64,000 nucleotides of DNA from positions 1-64,000 of the forward strand of contig JAFECB010000015.1 of assembly GCA_018242365.1 (NCBI GenBank). Direction: 5' to 3'. Positions 38,442 through 48,147 of the stretch are shown piece after piece. Made by a program: the position numbers and the translations under genes. The first letter of the stretch is position 1; each line of letters starts with the position of its first letter. A model generated the notes under the pieces. That model was given only the letters and a program-made list of their open reading frames with translations, did no database searches and was not told the origin of the DNA. The DNA is from Pseudomonadota bacterium. GTDB taxonomy: Bacteria > Pseudomonadota > Gammaproteobacteria > Xanthomonadales > Xanthomonadaceae.

Positions 38442-41400
38442 TCAATCGCGCAGGAAGCGCGCCAGCGGCACATCCGTCGCTTTGCCGCGAGTGGTCGGTG
38501 CCAGCTCGGCAGCCACTTCGACATAGCCACGCAGCAGGGCCAATTCTCGTGGAGTGCGGTCCAGCGCATCGCGTTGGTCGGCATCGGCACCGGCGCGCAG
38601 CAGGGCGCGGGCGACCGACACCAGACCGTGCAAACCGGCCAGGTGCAGCGGGCCATAGCCGCGTGCGTCACGCGCTTCGAGACTGGCGTCTTCGTCCAGC
38701 AAGCGCTCCATGCCGGCCAACAACACATCCTCGTTGCTCGGCGTGCCGGGATCGGCACGTGCGCCCAGCAGCAGCAACAGGGGCGTGGCGCCATCGAGCG
38801 CGGGCTGGTTGACATCGGCACCGGCCAGCAGCAGGCCGTCCAGCAGGGCCAGCAGGCGGCTGCGGTCGCGTTCGGTGAAGCCGAACAGGGCCGCGCAGTG
38901 CAAGGCGGTCAGGCCGTGTGCGTCGGTGGCGCGCAGGTCGGCGCCGGCGTGCAGCAGGCGCGCGACCACCTCGGGCATGCCGAGTGCTGCCGCCAGCATC
39001 AACACGGTGACGCCGCCGGGCAGCCGCTGTTCGAGGTTGCAGTCGGCCTTGAGCAGGCGTTCGACGATGCTGCCGTGACGACGGCTGATGGCGGCCGATA
39101 ACGGACTGGCACCGGAGCGGGCGGCGATGCGGGGATCGGCGCCACGGCTCAGCAGGAATTCGACCAATTTGATGTGGCCGTCACCGGCGGCGCGCAACAG
39201 GGCGGTGCAGCCCTGCGCGTCGGTGGTGTCGATCGGGAAGCCCAGGTCGAGCAGGCGTTCGACCGCGTCCTGATCACCGGCAATCGCGGCGGCCGGCAGG
39301 TCGGTGGCGACCAGGGCGCGGCGAGGCAAACGCCAGCCGTGCCAGTCCAGCCAGCTGGCGAGGTCGCTGCGACCACCGGCGAGGGCGAGGCCGAGGGCGG
39401 TCTGGCCGTCGCTGGCGCGACGATCCGGCGCGGCACCGGCGGCGATCAACTGTTTGACCGCAAACAAGTCGCCGCGGGTGGCTGCGGCATGCAAGGGGCC
39501 ATGACCGCGCGCATCACAAGCGTCCGGATTCACGCCGATCGCCAGCAGACGTTGCATCAACCGGGTCCAGCCCAGCTGGACCGCGAGCAACAAGGGTGAT
39601 TCGCCGCCGGTGCTGGTGCCGAAGGGATCGGCGCCGCGTTCCAGCAAATCCAGGGCCACGCCTTGGGCGCGACCACTGGCGTTACCGGCGCGGCAGGCGA
39701 TCAGGAAGCGCGCCAGCGAGCCGGCGCCCGCGGGTGAGCCGCGATGGGCGAACAGCAGGTCGAGTGTGGTGACCCCCGCCTCGCCGCGAGCGAGGGCCGC
39801 GAACACCGGCGCCTGCGCTTCGCGCGCTTCCGGATCGGCACCGCGGCGCAGCAACCAGCCAAGCAATTGTGGCTGCAGGGTGATGTCCGGATCGGCCAGC
39901 AGCAGGCTGCTTTCTCCCGGTGCCAGACGGGCCAGCAAGGGATCGAGTGTCGATGTCGCGGTGTTGGTGCGCAGCGCCTCGCGGAGACGTTGCAGGGGCG
40001 GAACTTCAGGCTCGGGCGGGCTGATGGAGGTGTCTTCGGACGAGGCGTCCGTCTCCATCGCATTCGCCTGCGCGTGGCGGGGATCGAGCATGGCCAGCAG
40101 GCGACCACGACCGTTGCCATTCGCCAGATCGATGGCACTCTGGCCAGCGCCATCGGTTTGTGCCGGGTCCAGCCCAAGCGCAAGCAGGCGCTGGATCAGA
40201 TCGGCGGAGCTGACCTCGGCCATGCAGGCATGGTGGAGGGCGCCGGCACCGGCGGCATCCACAACCGTGGCATCGGCACCTGCCGCCAGCAGCCGCTCCA
40301 GCACCGGCAGTGCACCGGCACGCGCGGCATCCAGCAGGGGTGTGCGCCCTTCCGCATCACGCGCGCCGTGATCGGCACCAGCATCCAGCAGCGCCCGGCC
40401 GATGGCGGCATGACCGGCCGCGGCGGCTTCGTGCAAGGCCGTCCTGCCGCCTGCATCGGCGGTATTGACCCGCGCCTTGTTGCGAAGCAGGAGTTGCACA
40501 CCGGCCGGATCGTCGTCCTCGCTGCCGGCGGCCGACAACAGGGTCGGCTGGCCACCCGCAGGCTCGGGTTTGGCACCGCGTTCCAGCAGGAATTTTGCCA
40601 ACCGCCAATTGCCACTGGCGCAGGCGCTGCCCAGCGGCGAAATGCCATCACCATTGAGCGCATCGATGTCGGCACCGGCATCGCGCAGCAGGGCCGCCAC
40701 GCCGGGATCGGAGCTGCGGGCGGCGTGGTGCAGGGGCGTGTTGCCATCGGCGTCGGTGACATGGACGTCGGCACCATTGGTCAGCAGGGTCATCACCGCC
40801 TCGGGTCGCCCGTGCCAACTGTCGCGGGTGGCCGCAAGCAGGGGATTGAGCCCGCCGTCCATCGCGTTGACATCGACGCCACGCTCGATCAGGGCGCGCA
40901 GCAGGCGCAGGTCGGGCAGTACCGAGGCCAGCACCGCGAGGCTGCGGCGATCACGGGCGTCCGCTTCGGGCGGGCCATGCGGATCGGCACCGGCTTCCAG
41001 CAGGGCCAGCGCGCTTTCGACCCGGCCGCGCTGTGCCGCGGCGTACAGGTCACGGGTGAGGACCGAGGTGTCGATGCTGGTGCTGGAGGTCGTACCGGTG
41101 GCGGCTTCGACAAGGGCTGGCGCGTCTTCGACCACAGGTGCTTGCTCGACGCTGGCCGCAGGAATCTCGACCTGCGGCGTCGAAGCTTTCGGCGGCGGCA
41201 AATCCACCACCGGCAAGCCCATCGCCATCGGCGCGGTTTCGGTGGGAGCCGACTGCAGGGCGAAATGCAGCAGCGGGATCAGGGCGGCATAGACGGCAAA
41301 CCCACCGCTGCGCAGATTGCCGGTCAGCAGTTCCGGCCAGGCCAGCAGCAGCCCGCCCGCGAGCACGAGGAAAGCCGGCAGCGCCACCTGCAGCAGGGCA

Positions 41401-41825
41401 CGCCAAGCGGCACGGTGCTGCAACCGCTGCTCGTGATGGCGGATGGCCGCGCTGCCACCACGACGCTCCAGCAGCAACCATTGCGGCCAGCCGGCCCACA
41501 ACAGCACCAGCGCCACACCGGCCAGTCCACTCAACGCGAGTGTTGCGGGCAATGAGGGCGATGACGTCAATTGCCACAGCGGCCACGCCAGCAACACGCC
41601 GGCAAGCAGGAAGCCGCCGCCCCACAGCAAGGCCAGCCGCCCGGAATCTGCCCACAGACCGTCGCGAGCACGCGTTCGCCGCAGCAGGGCGATGCCCAGC
41701 CCGGCCGGAATCTGTGCCAGCCAGGCCAAGGGTGCCACTGCGCGCGGATCGAACCAGCCGGCACCGGCAAGGGCCAGAGCCAGCACCAGCAGCGCAACAC
41801 CAAGGACGGATGAACGCTCAGGCAT
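38442..41825 (-). CDS. Giant ankyrin-repeat protein with N-terminal multi-pass membrane domain
   Basis: A 1127-residue protein. The first about 190 residues contain six hydrophobic segments. A Pro/Ala/Val-rich linker (about 195-255) leads to a long ankyrin array from about 262 to 1120, with many repeats of the form DGNTPLHHAARSSDPGVAALLRDAGADI. Two less regular gaps lie around 600-640 and 810-850, so the array may fold as several blocks. No enzymatic domain is visible. The topology probably places the array in the cytoplasm as a protein-binding scaffold. It overlaps ycgL by eight bases. Function is unknown. Confidence 0.85.
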   Translation of the reverse strand: MPERSSVLGVALLVLALALAGAGWFDPRAVAPLAWLAQIPAGLGIALLRRTRARDGLWADSGRLALLWGGGFLLAGVLLAWPLWQLTSSPSLPATLALSGLAGVALVLLWAGWPQWLLLERRGGSAAIRHHEQRLQHRAAWRALLQVALPAFLVLAGGLLLAWPELLTGNLRSGGFAVYAALIPLLHFALQSAPTETAPMAMGLPVVDLPPPKASTPQVEIPAASVEQAPVVEDAPALVEAATGTTSSTSIDTSVLTRDLYAAAQRGRVESALALLEAGADPHGPPEADARDRRSLAVLASVLPDLRLLRALIERGVDVNAMDGGLNPLLAATRDSWHGRPEAVMTLLTNGADVHVTDADGNTPLHHAARSSDPGVAALLRDAGADIDALNGDGISPLGSACASGNWRLAKFLLERGAKPEPAGGQPTLLSAAGSEDDDPAGVQLLLRNKARVNTADAGGRTALHEAAAAGHAAIGRALLDAGADHGARDAEGRTPLLDAARAGALPVLERLLAAGADATVVDAAGAGALHHACMAEVSSADLIQRLLALGLDPAQTDGAGQSAIDLANGNGRGRLLAMLDPRHAQANAMETDASSEDTSISPPEPEVPPLQRLREALRTNTATSTLDPLLARLAPGESSLLLADPDITLQPQLLGWLLRRGADPEAREAQAPVFAALARGEAGVTTLDLLFAHRGSPAGAGSLARFLIACRAGNASGRAQGVALDLLERGADPFGTSTGGESPLLLAVQLGWTRLMQRLLAIGVNPDACDARGHGPLHAAATRGDLFAVKQLIAAGAAPDRRASDGQTALGLALAGGRSDLASWLDWHGWRLPRRALVATDLPAAAIAGDQDAVERLLDLGFPIDTTDAQGCTALLRAAGDGHIKLVEFLLSRGADPRIAARSGASPLSAAISRRHGSIVERLLKADCNLEQRLPGGVTVLMLAAALGMPEVVARLLHAGADLRATDAHGLTALHCAALFGFTERDRSRLLALLDGLLLAGADVNQPALDGATPLLLLLGARADPGTPSNEDVLLAGMERLLDEDASLEARDARGYGPLHLAGLHGLVSVARALLRAGADADQRDALDRTPRELALLRGYVEVAAELAPTTRGKATDVPLARFLRD

Positions 41826-42087
41826 CGGTACCCCAGTCCTCCGTCATCGGATCGGCCATGGTCGGCGGAAATTGAATATGGAAGCCGCGCCCGGCCAGGT
41901 TGCTGCGCACCACCTCGGGGTTTGCACGCGCCAGCTTGCGCTCCGGCGTCAGCTCTACTTCCAGCACGAACTGCAGTGCGCCCATCTGGGTGCGCACAGG
42001 TTCGGGAAGCCGTGAGAAATCGTCGCGGTCGGCCAGATACACGTAGGTATCGGGTTTGCGCAGACTCTTGTAGACGTAGGCCAGCAT
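41818..42087 (-). CDS. YcgL-domain protein
   Basis: An 89-residue cytoplasmic protein opening MLAYVYKSLRKPDTYVYLADRDDFSRLPEPV, which matches the YcgL family over its whole length. It also keeps FVLEVELTPERKLARANPEVV and GFHIQFPP. The fold is known, but no function is established in this lineage. It lies directly upstream of the giant ankyrin gene with an eight-base overlap, so the two are probably translated together. Confidence 0.88.
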   Translation of the reverse strand: MLAYVYKSLRKPDTYVYLADRDDFSRLPEPVRTQMGALQFVLEVELTPERKLARANPEVVRSNLAGRGFHIQFPPTMADPMTEDWGTDA

Positions 42088-42293
42088 CGCGATCCGGTGG
42101 AGGGCTGTCCGGGCAGCCGCAATGCGGAATTGTGCGGGAAAGCGCGCGCCATGGGTATTGCCGAGGCGCGATCGGCCGCGTCGGGCATGAATCTTTCGAT
42201 GGTCAGGGCCTGCGCCGCACGCGGGACCATTGGCACGGGCGATGTTGCGGCCGGCTGCTAACCTTCACGATTCCCGATGTGCCGGAGCCTCCG

Positions 42294-44657
42294 ATGCGAT
42301 TTGCCGCGCTTGCCCTTGCCCTGCTCGCCACCCTGCCCGTCGCGCATGCCTCCGATCCAGCGACGCCAACGGTGACGCTCGAACAGGCGATGGCCGACCC
42401 GGACTGGATCGGCCCGTCGGTGGACGCTGCGTGGTGGCGCTGGGATGGCAGCGCGGCCTATTACATGCTCAAGCGCAAGGGCGCGAACATCCGCGACATC
42501 TGGCAAGTCGGCATCGACGGTGGCGCGCCTGCGCTGGTCAGTGATGCCGGTCGAACCGACATGGATACGGCAGCGGTCATCGAGTTCGGCGGTGCACGCA
42601 GCGCCTTCATCCGCAATGGCAACGTGTTCGTGCGCGACCTGCACAGCGGCACATTGACCCAGCTGACCCGCGACAACCAGGCCGCCGAGCGCCTGCAATG
42701 GAACCGCAGTGGCGGTTTGATCTGGCGGGTGGGCGCGGATTGGTATCGCTGGGATGGGCGGGTCGTCGCAACCGCCGCGCAGCCGCGTGCCGACGATGCA
42801 CCGGATGCGAAGCCGCCGGTCGATGATTTGCGCGACCATCAATTGCGCCTGATCTCGACCTTGGCCGATGACAAGGCCAGGCGCGAGGCCATGCGCGATC
42901 AGACCGAAGCATGGCGACGCGCCGATCCCACTCGCCCGCCGGCACCGATCCACCTCGGCAAGGACGTGACCATCGTCGATTCGTCGTTATCGCCGGATGG
43001 GCGCTGGTTGCTGGTGGTGACCACGGCCAAGGGTGCCGATGGTGGACGCGGTGAAAAGATGCCGGTGCCGGTCACCGAATCCGGCTACGAGGAATTCGAG
43101 GATGCACGCAGCCTGGTCGGTCGCAATGATCCCTCGCCGCAGCGGCTGTGGCTGGCCGAGGTCGCCACCGGCAAGGTGCGTGAGCTGAGCTTCGATATCC
43201 TGCCCGGCATCAAGGACGATCCGCTGGCGGCGCTGCGCAAGGCGGCCGGCAAGGATCCGCTGAAGGGTAATCGCCCGCTCCAGGTCGGTAGTGGCGATGA
43301 TGTCCCTGCACCGCAATGGAGCGACGACGGTCACGGCGTGGCGGTGATACTGCGCGCGGTCGATAACAAGGACCGCTGGTTGGTGACGGTCGATCTCGCC
43401 AATGCCACTGTGCAGCCGCGTCATCGTCTGCACGATGAAGCCTGGATCAATTGGAGCTTCAATGATTTCGGCTGGCTGCCGGATGGCGGCACGCTGTGGT
43501 ACCTGAGCGAAGAAAGCGGGTTCTCGCACCTGTACACGCTGCGCGGCAACCAGCGTAGCCAGATCACCGATGGCCATTGGGAAACCTCGCAAGTGACGCC
43601 CTCGCGCGACGGCACGCGCTTCTACTTCCTGTGCAATCGCGCTGCGCCGATCGACTACGAAGTCTGCGATGCGCCCGCGAGTGGCGGCGCGGTGCGCGAG
43701 CTGACCGCACTCGATGGGGTCGAGGACTTTTCGTTGTCACCCAAGGGCGATGCCTTGCTGGTGCGGCATTCGGCGGCCTACCTGCCGCCGCAGCTCTCGC
43801 TGGTCTCGGCGCAAGGCGGGCCGTCGCGCCAACTCACCGATACGCGCAGCGCCGAGTTCAAGGCGCATCGCTGGATCCAGCCGCAGTACGTGCAGGTGCC
43901 GAGCAAGCACGGCGCCGGCGTGATCTGGGGCAAGTACTACGGGCCGGCAAATCCCGAACCGGGCCGCAAATATCCCATCGTGATGTTCGTGCACGGCGCC
44001 GGCTACCTGCAGAACGCCGACATGCACTGGCCGGATTATTTCCGCGAACAGATGTTCCACAACTTGCTGGTCGATGAAGGCTATATCGTCCTCGACCTCG
44101 ACTATCGCGCCAGCCAAGGCTATGGCCGCGACTGGCGCACCGCGATCTACCGCTGGATGGGCAAGCCCGAGCTGGAGGACTATCGCGATGGCCTCGACTG
44201 GCTGGTGGAAAACCATCAGGGTGACCGCGATCGCGCCGGCATCTATGGCGGAAGCTATGGCGGCTTCATGACCCTGACCGCGCTGTTCCAGGCCCCCGGC
44301 GTGTTCAAGGCCGGTGCCGCGCTGCGCCCGGTCAGCGACTGGATGCAGTACAACCACGGCTACACCTCGAACATCCTCAACGACCCCGAACTTGATCCGG
44401 AAGCCTACCGGCGCTCCTCGCCAATCGAATTCGCCTCCGGCCTGCAGGACCACTTGCTGATCGCCCACGGCATGATCGACGACAACGTGTTCTTCCGCGA
44501 TTCGATCCAGCTCACCCAGCGCCTGATCGAGCTGCACAAGGACCATTGGTCGATCGCGCCGTATCCGATGGAACGGCACGGCTTCGTGCATCCGGACAGC
44601 TGGCTGGATGAGTATCGTCGGATCAATGAACTGTTCGAGGCGAATTTGAAGCACTGA
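42294..44657 (+). CDS. Exported S9-family prolyl oligopeptidase (DPP IV-like)
   Basis: A 787-residue serine peptidase with a signal peptide (residues 1-20, LALALLATLPVAHA). The N-terminal half is a WD40-like beta-propeller of the DPP IV/acylaminoacyl-peptidase type. The C-terminal alpha/beta hydrolase domain has Ser654 in IYGGSYGGFM, the Asp region HGMIDDNVFF and His762 in ERHGFVHPDSW, so the triad is complete. It probably trims peptides in the periplasm. ATG 42294 follows GGAG by seven bases; the upstream open frame lacks the signal peptide. It is convergent with the next gene, 22 bases away. Confidence 0.92.
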   Translation: MRFAALALALLATLPVAHASDPATPTVTLEQAMADPDWIGPSVDAAWWRWDGSAAYYMLKRKGANIRDIWQVGIDGGAPALVSDAGRTDMDTAAVIEFGGARSAFIRNGNVFVRDLHSGTLTQLTRDNQAAERLQWNRSGGLIWRVGADWYRWDGRVVATAAQPRADDAPDAKPPVDDLRDHQLRLISTLADDKARREAMRDQTEAWRRADPTRPPAPIHLGKDVTIVDSSLSPDGRWLLVVTTAKGADGGRGEKMPVPVTESGYEEFEDARSLVGRNDPSPQRLWLAEVATGKVRELSFDILPGIKDDPLAALRKAAGKDPLKGNRPLQVGSGDDVPAPQWSDDGHGVAVILRAVDNKDRWLVTVDLANATVQPRHRLHDEAWINWSFNDFGWLPDGGTLWYLSEESGFSHLYTLRGNQRSQITDGHWETSQVTPSRDGTRFYFLCNRAAPIDYEVCDAPASGGAVRELTALDGVEDFSLSPKGDALLVRHSAAYLPPQLSLVSAQGGPSRQLTDTRSAEFKAHRWIQPQYVQVPSKHGAGVIWGKYYGPANPEPGRKYPIVMFVHGAGYLQNADMHWPDYFREQMFHNLLVDEGYIVLDLDYRASQGYGRDWRTAIYRWMGKPELEDYRDGLDWLVENHQGDRDRAGIYGGSYGGFMTLTALFQAPGVFKAGAALRPVSDWMQYNHGYTSNILNDPELDPEAYRRSSPIEFASGLQDHLLIAHGMIDDNVFFRDSIQLTQRLIELHKDHWSIAPYPMERHGFVHPDSWLDEYRRINELFEANLKH

Positions 44658-44679
44658 GTTGGAGTGATGCGCGCTGGCT

Positions 44680-45648
44680 TTACTCCCGCAGCAAATCCGC
44701 CAATGCCGTGAAATCGACATTGCCGCCCGTCAGCACGACGCCGACGCGGCGGCCAGCGAACAGTGCTTGGTTGCCAAGCACCGCCGCGAGTGCAATGGCC
44801 GATGACGGTTCGACGAGCTGCTTCATGCACGCAAGCAGCATCCGCTGTGCGGACAGCGTGGCGGCATCGTCTACGGTCAGCACCCGTGCATCGGTCGTGC
44901 GTAACAGTTCGAAATTGATCGCGCCCAAGCTGCCACGCAGGCCGTCGCACACGGTGTCGGGCACGAATTCGTGGTCGAGCACACCGCCTGCGAACGAACG
45001 TGCGCCATCAGCGGCACCGACGGGTTCGGCCAGGTAAAGCGCGCAGTCGCGCTGCAGCGCCTGAATCGCAAGCGCAGTACCTGCGGCCAGACCACCTCCG
45101 CCCAGCGGCACCACCAAGGCGTCGAGTTCGGGCCGTGCGCTCAACAATTCCAGCGCAGCGGTGCCTTGCCCTGCAATCACCTGCGGATGGGTATAGGGAT
45201 GGATAGCTGTAGCGCCGGTGTCCGCCTGCACCTGCGCGCAGCCGGCCTCGCGGGCGGCAATCGTCGGCGCGCAGTGGTGCAAGGTCGCGCCGTAGCGCTG
45301 GATCGATGCGAGCTTGGCCGGCACGGCGCCGTCCGGCACCACCACGTGGCAGGGAATTCCGCGCAACTGTGCCGCCAGTGCCAAGGCCGCACCGTGGTTG
45401 CCGGAGGAATGCGTCACCACCCCGCCCGCAGCCTCCGCGTCCGACAGCGCAAACACCGCATTGCAGGCGCCGCGAAACTTGAACGCACCGACACGTTGCA
45501 GGTGTTCGGCCTTGAAGTGCAGCGCGGTGCCCGTTTCGGTATCGATCGAACGGGCCTGCAGGATCGGCGTGATGTGCGCATGCGCGGCGATCCGGGCGGC
45601 GGCTTCGAGCACTTGGTCGGGAATGGGCATGGTGTCGGTCTGAGTCAT
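44680..45648 (-). CDS. PLP-dependent threonine/serine dehydratase-like enzyme
   Basis: A 322-residue fold-type II PLP enzyme. The PLP-binding Lys is K57 in RVGAFKFRGA, the substrate loop is HSSGNHGAAL at 80-89, and the phosphate-binding glycine loop is LGGGGLAAG. There is no C-terminal regulatory ACT-like domain, so it fits catabolic threonine dehydratase, serine dehydratase or serine racemase rather than biosynthetic IlvA (about 500 aa). Which reaction it performs cannot be told. Its upstream region is shared with the sRNA candidate read the other way. Confidence 0.87.
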   Translation of the reverse strand: MTQTDTMPIPDQVLEAAARIAAHAHITPILQARSIDTETGTALHFKAEHLQRVGAFKFRGACNAVFALSDAEAAGGVVTHSSGNHGAALALAAQLRGIPCHVVVPDGAVPAKLASIQRYGATLHHCAPTIAAREAGCAQVQADTGATAIHPYTHPQVIAGQGTAALELLSARPELDALVVPLGGGGLAAGTALAIQALQRDCALYLAEPVGAADGARSFAGGVLDHEFVPDTVCDGLRGSLGAINFELLRTTDARVLTVDDAATLSAQRMLLACMKQLVEPSSAIALAAVLGNQALFAGRRVGVVLTGGNVDFTALADLLRE

Positions 45649-45815
45649 CGGGCAATGCTAACGCGGCGATGAAGTGGCCTTCGAACAGGTGCTGCAGGGG
45701 CAATTCCAAGCCCAACAGCCATGCAAAACCGGAACACCGTCACAATCTGAACCGCAGCCTGTCGAAAACCTGACGAACGGCGTCACATCGTGCCCGAACG
45801 GGGTAATCTTGCCTC

Positions 45816-45950
45816 GTCGGTGCCCGTCGGGACATCCCGGATCCCCCCTGTTCCGTCCGTCCTGCGGGCACCGGCACTTTCGGTCGCGGACCATTCGCAG
45901 ACGTAAAAGAGGGCCGGCTGTCCCCCGACAACCGGCCCTCGGGCTTTCTC
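45816..45950 (+). ncRNA. Candidate sRNA with C-rich loops (sX13-like)
   Basis: A TAATCT at 45804-45809 could be a -10 box placing transcription start near 45816. The following roughly 130 bases fold well: a perfect 9-bp stem pairs 45818-45826 with 45865-45873, enclosing a small CGGG/CCCG hairpin and a CCCCCC tract at 45843-45848. A terminator hairpin at 45909-45940 has a CCCC tetraloop and is followed by GGGCTTTCTC. Xanthomonad sX13 is known for C-rich loops that pair with G-rich sites near mRNA starts. The resemblance is in architecture; I cannot confirm sequence homology. The strand is not fully certain, since the hairpin could also terminate minus-strand transcription. Confidence 0.5.
45909..45949 (+). 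terminator. Strong hairpin terminator with CCCC loop (possibly bidirectional)
   Basis: The stem pairs 45909-45917 with 45932-45940 (nine perfect pairs). After one C-A mismatch come four more pairs (TGTC/GACA) closing on a CCCC loop at 45923-45926. The plus strand continues GGGCTTTCTC, and the minus strand continues TTTTACG, so it could terminate in both directions. Confidence 0.7.
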
Positions 45951-46163
45951 GATGTGCGCAGGATCGGCCCCTGTTCAGTCCGACCATCGCCTGGGGAGTA
46001 CGGGCGTGCCACGTCGAGCGCTGTGGGACATTCCGCAGGAAGCGTGCCAAGCAACGTGCGAAAATCCCGTCCAGCGCAAGACATTGTTTGAAACGTGACC
46101 AAGGCCACGCCGGCGCCGGGATCGGACGCACGAAATGGCCGATACAGTCGGCAGGGCGATGCG

Positions 46164-48053
46164 ATGAACGACGATTTCCACAGCCATGACGTGATCGTGA
46201 TCGGCGGCGGCCACGCCGGTACCGAAGCGGCGCTTGCCTCCGCGCGAGCCGGTGCGCGCACCCTGCTGTTGACCCACAACATCGAAACCGTCGGCGCGAT
46301 GAGCTGCAACCCGGCCATCGGCGGGATCGGCAAAGGCCATCTGGTCAAGGAGATCGATGCGCTGGGCGGGATCATGGCCAAGGCCGCCGACGCCGCCGGC
46401 ATCCAGTGGCGCACCCTCAATGCCAGCAAGGGGCCGGCGGTACGCGCCACCCGCTGCCAGGCCGACCGTAGCCTGTATCGCGCCTTCATCCGGCGTGCGG
46501 TGGAAACCCAGCCAAACCTGTCGGTGTTCCAGGCGGCGGTGGACGATCTCATCATCGAGCACGACACCGTGCGCGGCGCGATCACCAATACCGGCTTGCG
46601 CTTCGAAGCGCCTGCCGTGGTGCTGACCGCCGGCACCTTCCTCGCCGGCAAGATCCATATCGGTGAAACCCAATACGCCGCCGGGCGCATGGGCGATGCG
46701 CCGGCCACCGCGCTGGCGCACACGCTGCGCGAAGGGCGCTTCGTCGTGGATCGGCTGAAGACCGGCACCCCGCCGCGGATTGACGGCCGCACGCTGGATT
46801 ATTCGGTGATGGACGAGCAGCCCGGCGACGATCCGCGCCCGGTGATGTCGTTCCTGGGCAGTCATGCCGATCAACCGGCGCAAGTCAGTTGCTGGATCAC
46901 CCACACCTGCGAGCGCAGCCACCAGATCATTCGTGACGCGCTGCACCGCAGCCCGCTGTATTCGGGACAGATCGAAGGCATCGGCCCGCGCTATTGCCCC
47001 TCGATCGAGGACAAGGTGGTGCGCTTCGCGGAAAAGGCCTCGCACCAGATCTTCGTCGAACCGGAAGGCCTCACCGTCACCGAGATCTATCCCAACGGCA
47101 TTTCCACCTCACTGCCGTTCGACGTGCAGCTCGCGCTGGTACGCAGCATCAAGGGCTTCGAGAACGCCCACATCACCCGCCCCGGCTACGCCATCGAATA
47201 CGACTTCTTCGACCCGCGTGGGCTGAAAGCCTCGCTGGAAACCAAGGCGGTGGCCGGGCTGTTCTTCGCCGGCCAGATCAACGGCACTACTGGTTATGAA
47301 GAAGCCGCCGCGCAAGGCCTGCTGGCGGGCGTCAATGCCGCGCGTTTCGTGCGCGAACAAGACGCCTGCACGCTGCGCCGCGACCAGGCCTATCTGGGCG
47401 TGCTGGTCGATGACCTGATCACCCACGGCACCAGCGAGCCGTACCGCATGTTCACCAGCCGTGCCGAATACCGGCTGCAACTGCGCGAGGACAATGCTGA
47501 CACGCGGTTGACGCCGATCGGGCGTGAACTGGGGTTGGTGGATGAGACGCGCTGGCAGGCCTTCAGTCGCAAGCGCGAGGCGGTGGAAGCGGAGACTGCG
47601 CGGCTGTCCGCATTGTGGGCAGCGCCGAACAACGCGCTGGGCAAGGCGATTGCCCGCCACATCGGTGTCGACGTCAGTCGCGAAACCCATGCCATCGATC
47701 TGCTGCGTCGGCCGGAACTGGATTACGCCCTCTTGATGCAGGTGCCGGAACTCGGCCCGGCGGTGAGCGACCCGAAGGTGGCCGAACAGGTCGAAATCGA
47801 AACCAAGTACGCCGGCTACCTCGGTCGCCAACGCGACGAGATCGCCCGCCAGCAGCGCAACGAGGCGACGGCAATCCCGGACGCATTCGACTACGCCGGC
47901 GTGCGTGGCTTGTCGGCGGAAGTGCAGCAGAAGTTCGAGCGCGTGCGCCCGCAGACGGTGGGCCAGGCCGGCCGCATCCCCGGCGTCACCCCGGCGGCGA
48001 TTTCGCTGTTGTTGGTGCATCTGGAACGGGCCAGGCGCGAACGCGCAGCGTAA
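46164..48053 (+). CDS. mnmG: tRNA uridine-34 carboxymethylaminomethylation enzyme MnmG (GidA)
   Basis: A 629-residue FAD enzyme that, with MnmE, builds the cmnm5 group on U34 of certain tRNAs. The FAD motif [17 protein letters not shown] is at about 12-28. The family signatures [18 protein letters not shown] and [20 protein letters not shown] are intact, and the C-terminal helical domain is present. The length equals E. coli MnmG. ATG 46164 is chosen to match the family N-terminus; GTG 46095 in frame gives a non-conserved extension. It is not followed by rsmG or parAB here. Confidence 0.96.
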   Translation: MNDDFHSHDVIVIGGGHAGTEAALASARAGARTLLLTHNIETVGAMSCNPAIGGIGKGHLVKEIDALGGIMAKAADAAGIQWRTLNASKGPAVRATRCQADRSLYRAFIRRAVETQPNLSVFQAAVDDLIIEHDTVRGAITNTGLRFEAPAVVLTAGTFLAGKIHIGETQYAAGRMGDAPATALAHTLREGRFVVDRLKTGTPPRIDGRTLDYSVMDEQPGDDPRPVMSFLGSHADQPAQVSCWITHTCERSHQIIRDALHRSPLYSGQIEGIGPRYCPSIEDKVVRFAEKASHQIFVEPEGLTVTEIYPNGISTSLPFDVQLALVRSIKGFENAHITRPGYAIEYDFFDPRGLKASLETKAVAGLFFAGQINGTTGYEEAAAQGLLAGVNAARFVREQDACTLRRDQAYLGVLVDDLITHGTSEPYRMFTSRAEYRLQLREDNADTRLTPIGRELGLVDETRWQAFSRKREAVEAETARLSALWAAPNNALGKAIARHIGVDVSRETHAIDLLRRPELDYALLMQVPELGPAVSDPKVAEQVEIETKYAGYLGRQRDEIARQQRNEATAIPDAFDYAGVRGLSAEVQQKFERVRPQTVGQAGRIPGVTPAAISLLLVHLERARRERAA

Positions 48054-48147
48054 GCGGCAGGACTCGAAAAGAGACTGATTCGCATTTGGATTGCCGCAGA
48101 CTTGGCATCCGCGCGACAATACCGGCATCCGTCGTGCAGGTACGCCC

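Larger units (their letters stand above)
45649..46163. other. 515-base gene-free region between the dehydratase and mnmG
   Basis: No open frame here looks coding. From 45649 to about 45800 I see only the presumed promoter region of the minus-strand dehydratase. From about 45804 to 45950 there is a structured block with a terminator, called separately as a candidate sRNA. From 45951 to 46163 is the leader and probable promoter region of mnmG; I cannot assign -35/-10 boxes with confidence. Confidence 0.6.

Noticed and set aside
39744..41555. 603-codon plus-strand open frame with regular repeats inside the ankyrin gene
   Set aside because: Its apparent repeats mirror the ankyrin repeats on the other strand; it has no independent start context.
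45649..46200. Replication origin next to mnmG (gidA)
   Set aside because: mnmG is often near oriC, but there are no clustered DnaA boxes, no AT-rich unwinding region, and no rsmG, parAB, dnaA or rpmH in the window.
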